This document shows positions 18,670 to 30,642 of a DNA stretch of 64,000 bases, piece by piece (within the stretch, counting starts at the first letter, position 1; every line of letters starts with the position of its first letter). The notes beneath the pieces were generated by a model. That model made no database searches. It was not told the origin of the DNA and saw nothing but the letters and a program-made list of their open reading frames with translations. Origin of the DNA: Paracoccus yeei ATCC BAA-599 (GTDB taxonomy: Bacteria; Pseudomonadota; Alphaproteobacteria; Rhodobacterales; Rhodobacteraceae); contig NZ_JHWH01000002.1 in assembly GCF_000622145.1 (NCBI RefSeq), positions 328,032-392,031 on the forward strand, written 5' to 3'. The position numbers and the translations under genes were made by a program.

Positions 18670-19464
18670 TCAGGCGGCGGCGCGCAGGAGGTCGGGCTGG
18701 AAGGGGGCGATCGCGACCCTGGCTCCCTCGAAGACGCAGAAGCTTTGCGCCGGCACCTCGATCCAGTCGGCTTCGTCGCTTTCCAGGGGCTCCGAGACCA
18801 CGGCGCGGCCGTTGCGGTTTTCCGACCAGCGGTGGAACAGTGTCGGCGCCTGGTCGTCGCTGGCGTAGCGCAGCGCATAGAGCCGCTGGCCGTCCGAGAA
18901 GGCGGCGGTCAGGCGGACATGCGGCGCCTCGCCCCGGTCGCGGGCCAGCGCCTGGAACCGGGCCGTGGCGCGGGCCATGGCGCCGGCCGGGTCGCTGTCC
19001 AGCCCCTCGCCCAGGGCCATCAGGAACAGCGCCTCGCTGTCGGTGGCGCCCTTGCGGTGGGCGTAATAATCGTCGGGGATCAGCGCCTCGGCATGGCGGC
19101 GGTAGCGGTCGTAGCCGCCGAACTGGCCGTTGTGCATGAAGCTCCAGCGGCCGACGACGAAGGGATGGCAGTTGTTGCGGCTGGTCGCGGTCCCCGTCGA
19201 GGCGCGCACATGCGCCAGGAACAGGTGCGATTTCAGCGTCGCGGTCAGGCTTTTCAGATTGCTGTCGGACCAGGCCGGCATGATGTCGCGGTAAAGCCCC
19301 GGCTCGGCCCGTTCGCCGTACCAGGCGAGGCCGAAGCCGTCCGCATTGACCGGCGTCAGGCACCGCTGCGCGTCGTGGCTTTGCCGGACCAGCGAATGGC
19401 CGGGCCGGCAGATCACATCCTCAAGAAAGATCGGACTGCCGATATAGGCTGCCCAGCGACACAT
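18670..19464 (-). CDS. Class II glutamine amidotransferase (EgtC/YafJ-like)
   Basis: A 264-aa stand-alone class II glutamine amidotransferase domain. Catalytic Cys2 in MCRWAAYIGSPIFLED is followed by the NADGFGLAWYG, HVRASTGTATSRNNCHPF and FMHNGQFGGYDR motifs that form the glutaminase pocket. Related proteins include EgtC (gamma-glutamyl hydrolase of ergothioneine synthesis) and uncharacterised YafJ. No egt genes are nearby, so the substrate is open. Confidence 0.88.
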   Translation of the reverse strand: MCRWAAYIGSPIFLEDVICRPGHSLVRQSHDAQRCLTPVNADGFGLAWYGERAEPGLYRDIMPAWSDSNLKSLTATLKSHLFLAHVRASTGTATSRNNCHPFVVGRWSFMHNGQFGGYDRYRRHAEALIPDDYYAHRKGATDSEALFLMALGEGLDSDPAGAMARATARFQALARDRGEAPHVRLTAAFSDGQRLYALRYASDDQAPTLFHRWSENRNGRAVVSEPLESDEADWIEVPAQSFCVFEGARVAIAPFQPDLLRAAA

Positions 19465-19531
19465 TTCCTGTCCCCGTTTTCACGCTTTTCCAAGGGCTAG
19501 CATGGAAAGGCCGGAGAATCACCAAAAACCC

Positions 19532-19818
19532 TCAGGCGGGGTTTTCCTCGACGATCACAAGGTCGCGCTCTGCCGCATTCCGGGCATGGTCCAGCGCCGC
19601 CTGGTATTCGGGCGAGTTGTAGCAGGCCACCGCATCCTCGACGCTGGGAAAGCGGGCGACGACATTGCGGGCGCGGTCGGCGCCTTCAAGCTGCACATAG
19701 CGCGAGCCGCGCGCCAGGAAGACCCCGCCATGGGCGGCGATGGCCGGACCGGCGAGCCTGGCGTATTCGCCGTAAGCCTCGGGGTCGGTGACGGTCACAT
19801 GGGCAATCCAGAGCGCGG

Positions 19819-19822
<4 letters not shown>
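19532..19822 (-). CDS. DUF1330 family protein
   Basis: A 96-aa dimeric alpha-beta barrel-type protein. It begins [23 protein letters not shown] and carries the [19 protein letters not shown] motif that defines DUF1330. Function unknown. Its ATG overlaps the alaS stop (ATGA), so it is expressed with alaS. Confidence 0.9.
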
Positions 19823-22476
<2,654 letters not shown>

Positions 22477-22623
22477 GTCATAGCCTTCATCGCAAAGCGT
22501 CTGGTCCGGCCGGCGCCGGTTTGCCGCCCGGTCTAGCCCCAGGCCGGACCTCTGTCCAGCAATCCCGGACTTCGCCGCCGGCGGCCGGGGGTCTTTCCTG
22601 CGCCGACGCGGCCCCCGAACATG

Positions 22624-22650
22624 GGAAATGCGCGGGGAGGCCCCGCGCAT
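22624..22650 (-). terminator. recA terminator
   Basis: A perfect 10-bp stem (22628-22637 with 22641-22650) with a 3-base loop. On the minus strand it is followed by TTTCCC. It lies 22 bases beyond the recA stop. Confidence 0.8.
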
Positions 22651-22672
22651 CCTGTCCGGCCAAGGCCTCGGA

Positions 22673-23743
22673 TCACTCCTCGGTCAGGCTGTCGTCGCTG
22701 TCCTCGGTCGCGCCGAAATCCAGGCCGTGGCTGGCGCGGATCTTGTCCTCGATGGCGAAGGACACCTCGGGATGGTCGCGCAGATACTGCTTGGCGTTCT
22801 CGCGGCCCTGGCCGATGCGTTCGTCGCCATAGGAATACCAGCTGCCCGATTTCTCGACCACGCCGGCCTTGATGCCCAGGTCGATCAACTCGCCGACCTT
22901 GGAGATCCCCTCGCCATACATGATGTCGAATTCGACCTGGCGGAAGGGCGGCGCCACCTTGTTCTTGACCACCTTGACGCGGGTGGCGTTGCCGACCACC
23001 TCGTCGCGGTCCTTGATCGCGCCGGTGCGGCGGATGTCGAGCCGGACCGAGGCGTAGAACTTCAGCGCGTTGCCCCCGGTCGTGGTTTCCGGGTTGCCGA
23101 ACATCACGCCGATCTTCATGCGGATCTGGTTGATGAAGATCACCATGCAGTTCGAGCGGCCGATGCTGGCGGTCAGCTTGCGCATCGCCTGGCTCATCAG
23201 ACGGGCCTGGCTGCCCATCTGCATGTCGCCCATGTCGCCCTCGATCTCGGACTTGGGCGTCAGCGCCGCGACCGAGTCGACCACCACCAGGTTCACCGCG
23301 CCCGAGCGCACCAGCGTGTCGACGATCTCCAGCGCCTGTTCGCCCGTGTCGGGCTGGCTGATCAGGAGCTCGTCCAGGTTCACGCCCAGCTTCTTGGCGT
23401 ATTGCGGATCCAGCGCGTGTTCGGCGTCGACGAAGGCGCAGACGCCGCCCTTCTTCTGTTCCTCGGCCACCACATGCAGCGTCAGCGTGGTCTTGCCCGA
23501 GCTTTCCGGGCCGAAGATCTCGATGATGCGGCCCTTGGGCAGGCCGCCGATCCCCAGCGCGATGTCGAGCCCCAGCGAGCCGGTCGAGGTCGCCTCGATC
23601 TCGGCCACGGGATTGTCGGCCCCCAGCTTCATGATGGAGCCCTTGCCGAACTGCCGCTCGATCTGTGCGAGCGCGCTGTCCAGCGCCTTTTGCTTGTCTG
23701 CCGAGCGCTTGTCGTTCATGTCGAAAAGAGTTGCCCCTGCCAT
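22673..23743 (-). CDS. recA: Recombinase RecA
   Basis: Strand-exchange protein and LexA co-protease. 356 aa. Walker [11 protein letters not shown], Walker B region [18 protein letters not shown]-binding loops L1 and L2 ([19 protein letters not shown]), and an acidic C-terminus ending [10 protein letters not shown] chose ATG 23743 ([14 protein letters not shown]); the downstream ATG 23719 (MNDKRS) is a plausible alternative. A LexA box lies 63 bases upstream, so it is SOS-induced. Confidence 0.98.
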   Translation of the reverse strand: MAGATLFDMNDKRSADKQKALDSALAQIERQFGKGSIMKLGADNPVAEIEATSTGSLGLDIALGIGGLPKGRIIEIFGPESSGKTTLTLHVVAEEQKKGGVCAFVDAEHALDPQYAKKLGVNLDELLISQPDTGEQALEIVDTLVRSGAVNLVVVDSVAALTPKSEIEGDMGDMQMGSQARLMSQAMRKLTASIGRSNCMVIFINQIRMKIGVMFGNPETTTGGNALKFYASVRLDIRRTGAIKDRDEVVGNATRVKVVKNKVAPPFRQVEFDIMYGEGISKVGELIDLGIKAGVVEKSGSWYSYGDERIGQGRENAKQYLRDHPEVSFAIEDKIRASHGLDFGATEDSDDSLTEE

Positions 23744-23805
23744 GCCGTCCTCATGCTTATCACACACCCCGAAGGCCGGGGCAATCTGTGCCCGCCCGCA
23801 ACGAT

Positions 23806-23820
23806 GTTCACGGGTTGTTC
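23806..23820 (-). promoter_or_regulatory. LexA (SOS) box of recA
   Basis: GTTC-N7-GTTC on the plus strand (GAAC-N7-GAAC toward recA), the direct-repeat operator bound by alphaproteobacterial LexA. It lies 63 bases from the chosen recA start. Confidence 0.85.
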
Positions 23821-23973
23821 CTATTTGGGCGCTTTTGCATCAAATTGCAAGATCGCCCGCGATTCGCGGCCCCGCGCCGGCCCCGCTTTCCCAGCATCCG
23901 CCGCAGGGGTTAAGAAACGGTTTACAGCCCTGCGCCGGGGGTTTATCCCCATGCCGCTTGCGACGACGGACGG

Positions 23974-24561
23974 ATGGCCTGCTGCATGTTGATTTTCTGG
24001 GAAAAGCGCCTGGTGTTCCTGGCCACGCCCAAGGCGGGCTCGACCGCGATCGAGGCCGCGCTCGAAGCCCTGGCCAACGTGGCCGTGCAGCGGCCCGCGG
24101 CCCTCAAGCATACGAACCTTGCCCATTACCGCGGCCATATCGAGCCCTGGCTGCAGGCGATGGCGGGCGAGGGCTTCACCACCGTCGCCCTGATGCGCGA
24201 ACCGATCGACTGGCTGCGCAGCTGGTACCGCTTTCGGCTGCGCGACGACATGGACGACCCGGACCACGCCATGACCGGGGTCAGCTTTGCCGATTTCGCC
24301 CAGGCCTATGCCGGTCACGAGGACCGGGAGATCGGCTCGCAGTCGGGCTTTCTGACCCGGGACGGGGACCGGGTGGACCGCATCTTCCGCTATGAGGACA
24401 TCGAGGCCTTCACCCATTTCCTCGAGGACCGGCTGGACTGCGCGATCAGCCTGCCGCGGGTCAACGTGCCGCCCGCGGTCGACGTCTCGCTGGACGAGCC
24501 GCAAGAGACGCGGCTGCGCCAGGTCATGGAGCGCGACGTGGCGCTTTACGATTCGCTCTGA
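23974..24561 (+). CDS. Small sulfotransferase-like P-loop protein
   Basis: A 195-aa protein with sulfotransferase-type PAPS-binding signatures. A 5' phosphosulfate loop-like FLATPKAGSTAIEAAL is near residues 15-30, and a 3' phosphate loop-like MREPIDWLRSWYRFRLR is near residue 75. Related short Rhodobacterales proteins are, as I recall, sometimes mislabelled gamma-glutamyl kinase. Acceptor unknown. ATG 23986 (MLIFWEKRL) is an alternative start and probably closer to homologues. Its last 16 bases overlap the 3' end of the convergent cckA. Confidence 0.7.
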   Translation: MACCMLIFWEKRLVFLATPKAGSTAIEAALEALANVAVQRPAALKHTNLAHYRGHIEPWLQAMAGEGFTTVALMREPIDWLRSWYRFRLRDDMDDPDHAMTGVSFADFAQAYAGHEDREIGSQSGFLTRDGDRVDRIFRYEDIEAFTHFLEDRLDCAISLPRVNVPPAVDVSLDEPQETRLRQVMERDVALYDSL

Positions 24562-26606
24562 CCGCCCGCCGGGACCGGCCCCATCTCGAGCTGGCGGCTG
24601 ACCAGCGCCGTCAGGTCCGACAACGAGAAGGGCTTGGGCAGGAAGGCCGAATGCGGCACCGACGGGCGGCCGTCGGCAAAGACATCCTCGGCATAGCCCG
24701 ACATGAAGATGACGCGGGTCTGCGGCCGGTCGCGCAGCGCGGTCCTGACCCAGGCCGGCCCGTCCATGCCCGGCATCACGACATCGGTGACGAAGACGTC
24801 CACGTTCAGGCGCTGGTCGGACAGCAGCGCCAGGGCGTCCTCGGCGCAGGCGGCCTCGAGCACGTTGAAGCCCTGCAGCTTCAGCGCGCGGCTGGCGAAG
24901 GCGCGGACCGGGGCCTCGTCCTCGACCAGCAGGACGGTGGCCTCGACATCGCGGCGCGGGCGCTTGGCGGGGCGGGGCTTTTCCGGTTCGGGCGCCTCGG
25001 CCGCGTCGCGGTCATGGGCCGGGAAGAACAGCGAAAAGGTGCTGCCCTCGCCCAGGGTGCTGTCGCAAAAGATATAGCCCCCGGTCTGCTTGACGATGCC
25101 ATAGGCGGTGGACAGGCCAAGTCCGGTCCCCTCGCCCGTGCGCTTGGTGGTGTAGAAGGGCTCGAAGATCTTGGCCAGGTCCTCGGCCGGGATGCCGCAG
25201 CCGCGGTCGCGGACCTGGACGCGGACGTAATCCCCCGCCGGCAGGGTGGCGCGCCCGATCTCGGTCGCGCCGTCCAGGCGCAGGTTGTCGGTGCTGACCG
25301 TGATGTCGCCGCCGCCGGGCATGGCGTCGCGCGCGTTCACCACCAGGTTCATGATGACCTGTTCCAGCTGCCGGCGATCTGCGCGGATCATGCGCAGCTG
25401 CGGATCGTGATCGAAGGTCAGCACGATCCGTTCCCCCACCAGGCGGTTCAGCAGGTGGGTCAGGTCCGACAGCGTGTCGCGCAGGTCCATGATCTGGGGC
25501 TTGAGCGTCTGCTTGCGCGAAAACGCCAGCAACTGCCGGACCAGCGCCGCCGCGCGGTTGGCGTTCTGGCTGATCTGGTCCAGGTCGGCGTAATCGGGGT
25601 CGGCCTTGTCGTGGCGCAGCATCAGAAGGTCGCAATGCCCGGTGATCGCGGTCAGCAGGTTGTTGAAGTCATGCGCGATGCCGCCGGCAAGCTGGCCGAT
25701 GGCCTGCATCTTCTGGCTTTGGACGAATTGCGCCTCGAGCGTTTTCAGCGCGCTTGCGTCGGACAGGACGGCGGTGACGTAATCGCCTGCGCCATGCGAC
25801 AGGCTGATCTGGACGAAGCGGTCCGGGCCGCCGGCCTTCAGGTGGACGACCTCGGCGCCGCCGATGGTGCGGCCGGCGCAGACATCCGCCACCCAGTCGC
25901 CGATCTCGCGGCCGAGCCCGTCGAACAGGGCAGAAAGCGACTGGCCGGGCAGGTCCGCGCCCAGAAGCTCGCGCGCGGCCAGGTTCGCGCGCAGGATCGT
26001 GGCGGCGGCGTCCAGCGTCAGCAGTGCCACCGGCAGGCTGTCGAAATCGTCCCGGCCCGGAGGCGGCGGGGCGGAGAACGCCGGCGCGGGCTGGCGCTCG
26101 CCCTGCCAGTGCTGCAGCTCCGAGCCCGGCGCCCGCGTCACCATGAAGCTGCCCGTGTCCCCCAGCTCGGCGCTTGTGCGGCCGTTCCGCGCCAGGGCGA
26201 TGCACAGGTCCTGCCAGGCCGAGCGCGGCTCGGCCCGGCGGCTGGCCATCAGATCCTCGATCCTGCGGCCGACGGCCGGTCCCAGGCAGGCCAGCGCGAC
26301 GTCGTTCTGGGCCAGGATCGCGCCGTCGGGTCCCACGGCCAGGGCCGGCCCGTCATGCCCGGCCAGCGCCGGCTGCAGCCGCGCCACCGCGCGCCGCAGG
26401 GCAAGGTCGCGGCGGACCTGCAGCCCGGCAATGACCCCGCCCAGCATGTAGCAGGCCAACGCCGCGCTGCCCGCCGTCAGCACCGCGAGCGCGACCAGAC
26501 CATGCGGAGCCAGCGCGATCCACAGCGATCCGATGACCAGCGGCATCGAAAGATAGGGCACCAGAAGCTGGGCCGAGCGCGATGTTTCCGGGCGGGTCGA
26601 TGCCAT
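24546..26606 (-). CDS. cckA: Hybrid sensor histidine kinase CckA
   Basis: Bifunctional kinase/phosphatase at the head of the CckA-ChpT-CtrA phosphorelay, which controls motility, gene transfer and cell division in Rhodobacterales. 686 aa: two N-terminal transmembrane helices, two PAS-like regions (about 85-165 and 200-300), an H-box in GGIAHDFNNLLTAITGH, and ATPase N/G boxes (NLVVNARDAMPGGG, RDRGCGIP, GTGLGLSTAYGIV). The C-terminal receiver has its phospho-Asp in VFVTDVVMPGMDG. The start at 26606 is preferred over an in-frame ATG at 26648. Neighbours are unrelated; ChpT and CtrA are not in the window. Confidence 0.93.
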   Translation of the reverse strand: MASTRPETSRSAQLLVPYLSMPLVIGSLWIALAPHGLVALAVLTAGSAALACYMLGGVIAGLQVRRDLALRRAVARLQPALAGHDGPALAVGPDGAILAQNDVALACLGPAVGRRIEDLMASRRAEPRSAWQDLCIALARNGRTSAELGDTGSFMVTRAPGSELQHWQGERQPAPAFSAPPPPGRDDFDSLPVALLTLDAAATILRANLAARELLGADLPGQSLSALFDGLGREIGDWVADVCAGRTIGGAEVVHLKAGGPDRFVQISLSHGAGDYVTAVLSDASALKTLEAQFVQSQKMQAIGQLAGGIAHDFNNLLTAITGHCDLLMLRHDKADPDYADLDQISQNANRAAALVRQLLAFSRKQTLKPQIMDLRDTLSDLTHLLNRLVGERIVLTFDHDPQLRMIRADRRQLEQVIMNLVVNARDAMPGGGDITVSTDNLRLDGATEIGRATLPAGDYVRVQVRDRGCGIPAEDLAKIFEPFYTTKRTGEGTGLGLSTAYGIVKQTGGYIFCDSTLGEGSTFSLFFPAHDRDAAEAPEPEKPRPAKRPRRDVEATVLLVEDEAPVRAFASRALKLQGFNVLEAACAEDALALLSDQRLNVDVFVTDVVMPGMDGPAWVRTALRDRPQTRVIFMSGYAEDVFADGRPSVPHSAFLPKPFSLSDLTALVSRQLEMGPVPAGGQSES

Positions 26607-26665
26607 GGGGTCCCCTGTACGGCGGCTTGTGCGGCCCTCCATATCCACCCCGGGTTAATGGCAGG

Positions 26666-27814
26666 TTAATCCCGTCTGATCAACGCCAGGTAGAATCCAT
26701 CCGAGTCCGCGGGCGGCAGGAAACGCCGCTCCTCGACCAGGGAGAAGGGGGCTTGCGCGAGGAAGCGGCGGACCGTCTCGCCGTTCTCGGGCTCGAGCAG
26801 GGAACAGGTCATGTAGGCCAGCGCACCGCCCGCCGCGACGAACCCGGCCGCTTGGGCCAGGATGGCCGCCTGCAGGTCAAGAAGATCGGCGAAGCCCTGG
26901 GGCGTCAGCCGCCATTTGGCGTCGGGCGTGCGCCGCCAGGTGCCGCTGCCGGAACAGGGCACGTCGGCCACCACCAGGTCGAAGTGCCCGCGCACCCCTC
27001 CGGGCGGGGCGATGCGGATGCGCGCCCCGGCCCGCGCGGCCCTCGCCGGAAGATCGGTCATGCGCGCGGCATCGACGTCATGGGCGGTGACGGCGCGGGC
27101 CCCGCGGGCGGCCAGCGCCAGGGCCTTGCCGCCGCCGCCCGAACAGTAATCCAGCACGCTCCCTTCCAGGGGCAGGGCCGCGCAGGCGCGTTGCGGCGAC
27201 AGGTCCTGAAGCTCGACCAAGCCCTCGCGATAGGCGCGCGAGCCGGCGATGCGGCGTGCGCCGTCGATCACCCTCAGCGCCGTGGGCAGGGTTGCCGCGG
27301 TTTCGGTCGCGATTCCCTCCTCGGCCAGCGCGGCGACCGCCTGCTGGGGCGAGGCGCGCAGCGTGTTGGCCCGCAGCCAGACCGAGGCGCGGTCGCGCAT
27401 GGCCTGGGCCACGGCCTCGGCCCGCGCGCCCAGCGAGGCGTCCCAGAGGGGCAGCAGCCAGTCGGGCAGGTCGCGCGCCTCGGCCGGGGTCGGGGGGCGG
27501 CCCGCGGCCCGTTCCTCGGCCGTCAGGGGGGCCGGGGCATGGCCTTCGCCGGTGAACAGGGCAGCGGGGTCCAGCCCCTGGTCGCGGCACATCCCCAGGA
27601 TGAGCCCGCGCCCGGTCATCGCCCCACCCAGCGCCGCGCGCGAGCGCTTGCGGCGCAGCGCATCGAAGACCAGATCGCGCACCGCGGCGCGGTCGCCCGA
27701 GCCGGCATAGCGGCTGGCGCGCGACCAGCGCAGCAGCGCGGGCTCGGCCGGGTCTCCGGCCAGGATCCGGTCCAGAATGGTGATCGCGGCCTCGGCGCGC
27801 GCGGCAGGGGTCAT
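26666..27814 (-). CDS. rsmB: RsmB/NOP-family rRNA (cytosine-5) methyltransferase
   Basis: SAM-dependent m5C methyltransferase of the RsmB/NOP2/Sun family, predicted to act on 16S rRNA. 382 aa: N-terminal NusB-like RNA-binding helices, SAM-binding LDYCSGGGGKALALAA, and catalytic cysteines in ADVPCSGSGTWRR and MTCSLLEPEN. Shorter than E. coli RsmB (about 429 aa) but usual for alphaproteobacteria. The exact rRNA target is inferred from the family. Confidence 0.88.
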   Translation of the reverse strand: MTPAARAEAAITILDRILAGDPAEPALLRWSRASRYAGSGDRAAVRDLVFDALRRKRSRAALGGAMTGRGLILGMCRDQGLDPAALFTGEGHAPAPLTAEERAAGRPPTPAEARDLPDWLLPLWDASLGARAEAVAQAMRDRASVWLRANTLRASPQQAVAALAEEGIATETAATLPTALRVIDGARRIAGSRAYREGLVELQDLSPQRACAALPLEGSVLDYCSGGGGKALALAARGARAVTAHDVDAARMTDLPARAARAGARIRIAPPGGVRGHFDLVVADVPCSGSGTWRRTPDAKWRLTPQGFADLLDLQAAILAQAAGFVAAGGALAYMTCSLLEPENGETVRRFLAQAPFSLVEERRFLPPADSDGFYLALIRRD

Positions 27815-27873
27815 GACGGGCTCCGCGTCAGGGGTCCGCCCAGAAAGACGCTGCAGGCGCGCTTGTCAATCGC

Positions 27874-28671
27874 TCAGGGCGGCAGGGGCGGCGGATCGGC
27901 CTGGCCGAACAGCGGCCCCGCCGCCCGCGCCAGGATCAGCGGCCCGCGTGTCGCGCCAAGCGACGGCCCCCGCCCCGCACCGATGGCGGCAAGCGAACCC
28001 GGCGTGCCCGTCACCTCCGTCCCCAGGGGCGCGCCCAGCAGCATCACCCGTTCCCGCACCCGCGCGCGGCTGCCCGAGGCGATCGAAGCGAAGCTGTTGT
28101 AGGTTTCGGGCGATCCGGTCATGCCCTGAAAGCCGCGCCCGCGCAGCATGGCCCGCAATTCGTCGAACCGCGCCAGATAGCGGTCGGCATGGACCCGGGT
28201 GCGAGAGTGGAACGCCCCGGCGGCGGCACGCCAGTCACCCGTTTCGGCGTAAAGCTGGCTGACGAAGCGGGCGGCGTAGCGCGCGTTTTCTAGGGGGTCG
28301 AACATCTGCGCGACCGAGGCGAAGTTTTCGCCGTGCCAGCGGAAGTTCAGCTGGAAGCAGCCGATGTCGAGGTTGGTGCGCCCCTGCGCCACGCGATCCT
28401 GCGCAAAGGCGATGGCGCTTTGCGGGTCGTCGAACCAGGTCCCCTCGCCCTCGGCATTCGCGCTCCAGGCCCAAGGGCGGACGACGCCGTCCATGCGCCG
28501 CCCCGTCTCGGTCAGGGTCAGGGCGCCCAGGATGTCGGGGGGCACGCCGCTTTCCCGCGCGGCCTGCTGGGTCGCCCATTCGCAAACCTCGGCCGCGGGG
28601 GGGACGGCCCCCTGCCCCGCGCCGGCGGACAGGCAGGAGAGCATCAGGACAAGAAGGGAGAGTATCCGCAT
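27874..28671 (-). CDS. Lytic transglycosylase (SLT domain)
   Basis: Exported peptidoglycan lytic enzyme, 265 aa. Signal peptide MRILSLLVLMLSCLSAGAGQG. The SLT goose-lysozyme-like fold has catalytic Glu in ILGALTLTETGRR, followed by DIGCFQLNFRWHGENF and NARYAARFVSQLY blocks. The C-terminal 60 residues are Gly/Ala/Pro-rich and likely disordered. The start at 28671 places the signal peptide at the N-terminus. The role may be cell-wall remodelling or machinery assembly; no flagellar or secretion genes are next to it. Confidence 0.85.
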   Translation of the reverse strand: MRILSLLVLMLSCLSAGAGQGAVPPAAEVCEWATQQAARESGVPPDILGALTLTETGRRMDGVVRPWAWSANAEGEGTWFDDPQSAIAFAQDRVAQGRTNLDIGCFQLNFRWHGENFASVAQMFDPLENARYAARFVSQLYAETGDWRAAAGAFHSRTRVHADRYLARFDELRAMLRGRGFQGMTGSPETYNSFASIASGSRARVRERVMLLGAPLGTEVTGTPGSLAAIGAGRGPSLGATRGPLILARAAGPLFGQADPPPLPP

Positions 28672-28735
28672 GAACCCCCGCGACAGGACGACAGCCGCAG
28701 GTCTAGCGCGCAAGGGTTAAGATAGGATGGACGCC

Positions 28736-29953
28736 TTACCCCCACAGCGCCGCCGCCGGGGGCTGGCGATAGGCAAGCCAGGCCGGAACCGCCGCGGCCA
28801 GCGCCGAAAACCCCAGCAGGACCAGGAACATGGCCAGGTCCTGCGGGGCGAAGCCCACCGGCAGGACAAAGCCCTGCGCCCGAGAGATGGCCCGCGACAT
28901 CAGCAGGGACGCCAGATAGCCGGCGGCGAATCCCAGCACGATGCCGGTGCCGAACAGCAGGAAAAGCTCGGTCCAGACCACGCCGAAGATGGCCGGGCCC
29001 GGCGCCCCGAAGGCCCGCAAGGCGCCGATCTGGCGCCGCCGCTGGCCGATGTGGATGACCGTCACCATCACCAGCGCGGCCGCAACCAGCGCAAGCGCCC
29101 CGGCCGACACCACCCCCAGCACGCGGCGCGCATCGCCGAGCAGACCGTAAAGCCCGGTCAGCACCTCGCCCGGAAAGATGGCGAGCGTCCGGCCCTCGGC
29201 CCGGTAGTCCTGGCGCAGCCGATAGGCGTCGGCGATGCTGTTCGGCTTGACCAGGATCGCGGGGAGCCCCGGCGCCTGGCCCGGCTCCCAGCGCTCGACC
29301 AGGGGCGCGCCCGCGTGGTCATGGTCGTGATCGTGGTCGTGGTGCTCCTCGCCCATGCCGTGCACCGACCAGACCGAGGAGATCGGCACCAGGATGGCGC
29401 GGTCCCAGGACGTGCCGGTGGGCAGCAGCCGGCCGGTCACATGGTAATGCACGTCCTCGTGCGCGTGGCCGCCCTGATGCAGCTGGCCATGGGTGGGGGT
29501 GATCTCGGCCCCCAGCGGCAGGTCGACGGCCGCGCCCAGGACTGCCTCGAACCCGGACTGGAACATGCGCCCCTGCGCCAGGCCCGGCGCGGTGCTTTCC
29601 AGCAGCACCGTGGTGGTGCCGACCACCGGATGACCGTCCGCGAAATCGCCGAAGCCCACGGGCGCCGCCCAAGCCACGCGCGGATCGGCCTGCAATGCCG
29701 CCAGCACGTCGCCCGACACCAGCGGCAGGGCGGCCGGCTGCAGGAACACGGTGGACAGCACCAGCTGCGTTTCGCTGCCCGGCGCGCCGATCACCAGGTC
29801 GAACTTGTCCGAAGCCCGCGCGCTGCCCAGCCGCAGCGCCCGTTCCTGCAAGGTGACGGCGACGCCAAGCGCCACAGCCAGCGCCACCAGCGCCACGATC
29901 AGCGCCGAGCCGAGGCGCAGCCGACGCAGGTCGGCCAGGATGAATCCCATCAT
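28736..29953 (-). CDS. ABC transporter permease with His-rich periplasmic loop (FtsX/MacB type)
   Basis: A 405-aa FtsX-type permease: one N-terminal transmembrane helix (about 17-35), a large extracytoplasmic domain (36-270), and three C-terminal helices. The periplasmic domain has a striking His/Asp cluster (His204, 205, 207, 209, 211, 213) plus further His at 155, 159, 163, 165, 169 and 171. This points to binding of zinc, nickel or copper. It follows its ATPase partner by 1 base and sits in a cassette with a DUF3299 protein and, upstream, alkaline phosphatase. Substrate not proven; metal handling is the favoured reading. Confidence 0.85.
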   Translation of the reverse strand: MMGFILADLRRLRLGSALIVALVALAVALGVAVTLQERALRLGSARASDKFDLVIGAPGSETQLVLSTVFLQPAALPLVSGDVLAALQADPRVAWAAPVGFGDFADGHPVVGTTTVLLESTAPGLAQGRMFQSGFEAVLGAAVDLPLGAEITPTHGQLHQGGHAHEDVHYHVTGRLLPTGTSWDRAILVPISSVWSVHGMGEEHHDHDHDHDHAGAPLVERWEPGQAPGLPAILVKPNSIADAYRLRQDYRAEGRTLAIFPGEVLTGLYGLLGDARRVLGVVSAGALALVAAALVMVTVIHIGQRRRQIGALRAFGAPGPAIFGVVWTELFLLFGTGIVLGFAAGYLASLLMSRAISRAQGFVLPVGFAPQDLAMFLVLLGFSALAAAVPAWLAYRQPPAAALWG

Positions 29954-29954
29954 G

Positions 29955-30638
29955 TCAGGCAGCCCTCGCCAGACCGTCGGCGGCGATGCGGCCTTGGTGC
30001 AGCCGGACCTGCCGGCCCAGCCGCGCGGTCAGCCGCGCGTCATGCGAGACGACGACCAGCGTGGCCCCGGCCTGGGCGGCAAGCTCCAGCAGCAGGGTGC
30101 CGATCAGGTCCGCATTGCGGGGGTCCAGGCTGGCGGTCGGCTCGTCCGCCACGATCAGCCCGGGATTGCGCAGCAGGGCGCGGGCGATGGCCACGCGCTG
30201 CATCTCGCCCCGCGACATGGTCTCGATCATCTGGGCGGGCTTTTGCAGGCCAAGGCGCGCCAGCAGGTCGCGCGCGCGCTGGGCCATGGAAGGCTGGAAG
30301 GCACGCGCCAGCCGCGCCGGCAAGGCCACGTTGTCCAGCGCCGAAAGCCCCGGAAACAGGTGGAAATCCTGCATGACCAGCCCGACGTTCGCGCCGCGCC
30401 AGCGGTCGCGCCGTCCTTCGGACAAGGCGGCGATGTCGGTGCCCGACCAGACCACGCGCCCGCGCGCAGGACGCTCGAGCCCCGTGATCACATTGACCAG
30501 CGTCGATTTTCCCGACCCCGAGGGGCCGGTGACGGCCACATGCTCGCCCGCCGCGATGTGCAGGGTCGGCAGCGCCAGGACCGGCGCCTCGAGCCCCGGA
30601 TAGGCAACCTCGACGCCGGTGAGGGCAAGTGAAAGCAT
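29955..30638 (-). CDS. ABC transporter ATP-binding protein (LolD/MacB type)
   Basis: A 227-aa ATPase: Walker A GPSGSGKSTLVNVITGLE, Q-loop VMQDFHLFPGL, a degenerate signature MSRGEMQRVAIARAL, Walker B GLIVADEPTASLDP and a switch His in VVVSHDARL. It clusters with LolD/MacB-type ATPases that energise FtsX-like permeases, and such a permease starts 1 base downstream. The DUF3299 gene ends 4 bases upstream. Confidence 0.93.
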   Translation of the reverse strand: MLSLALTGVEVAYPGLEAPVLALPTLHIAAGEHVAVTGPSGSGKSTLVNVITGLERPARGRVVWSGTDIAALSEGRRDRWRGANVGLVMQDFHLFPGLSALDNVALPARLARAFQPSMAQRARDLLARLGLQKPAQMIETMSRGEMQRVAIARALLRNPGLIVADEPTASLDPRNADLIGTLLLELAAQAGATLVVVSHDARLTARLGRQVRLHQGRIAADGLARAA

Positions 30639-30642
30639 GCGC

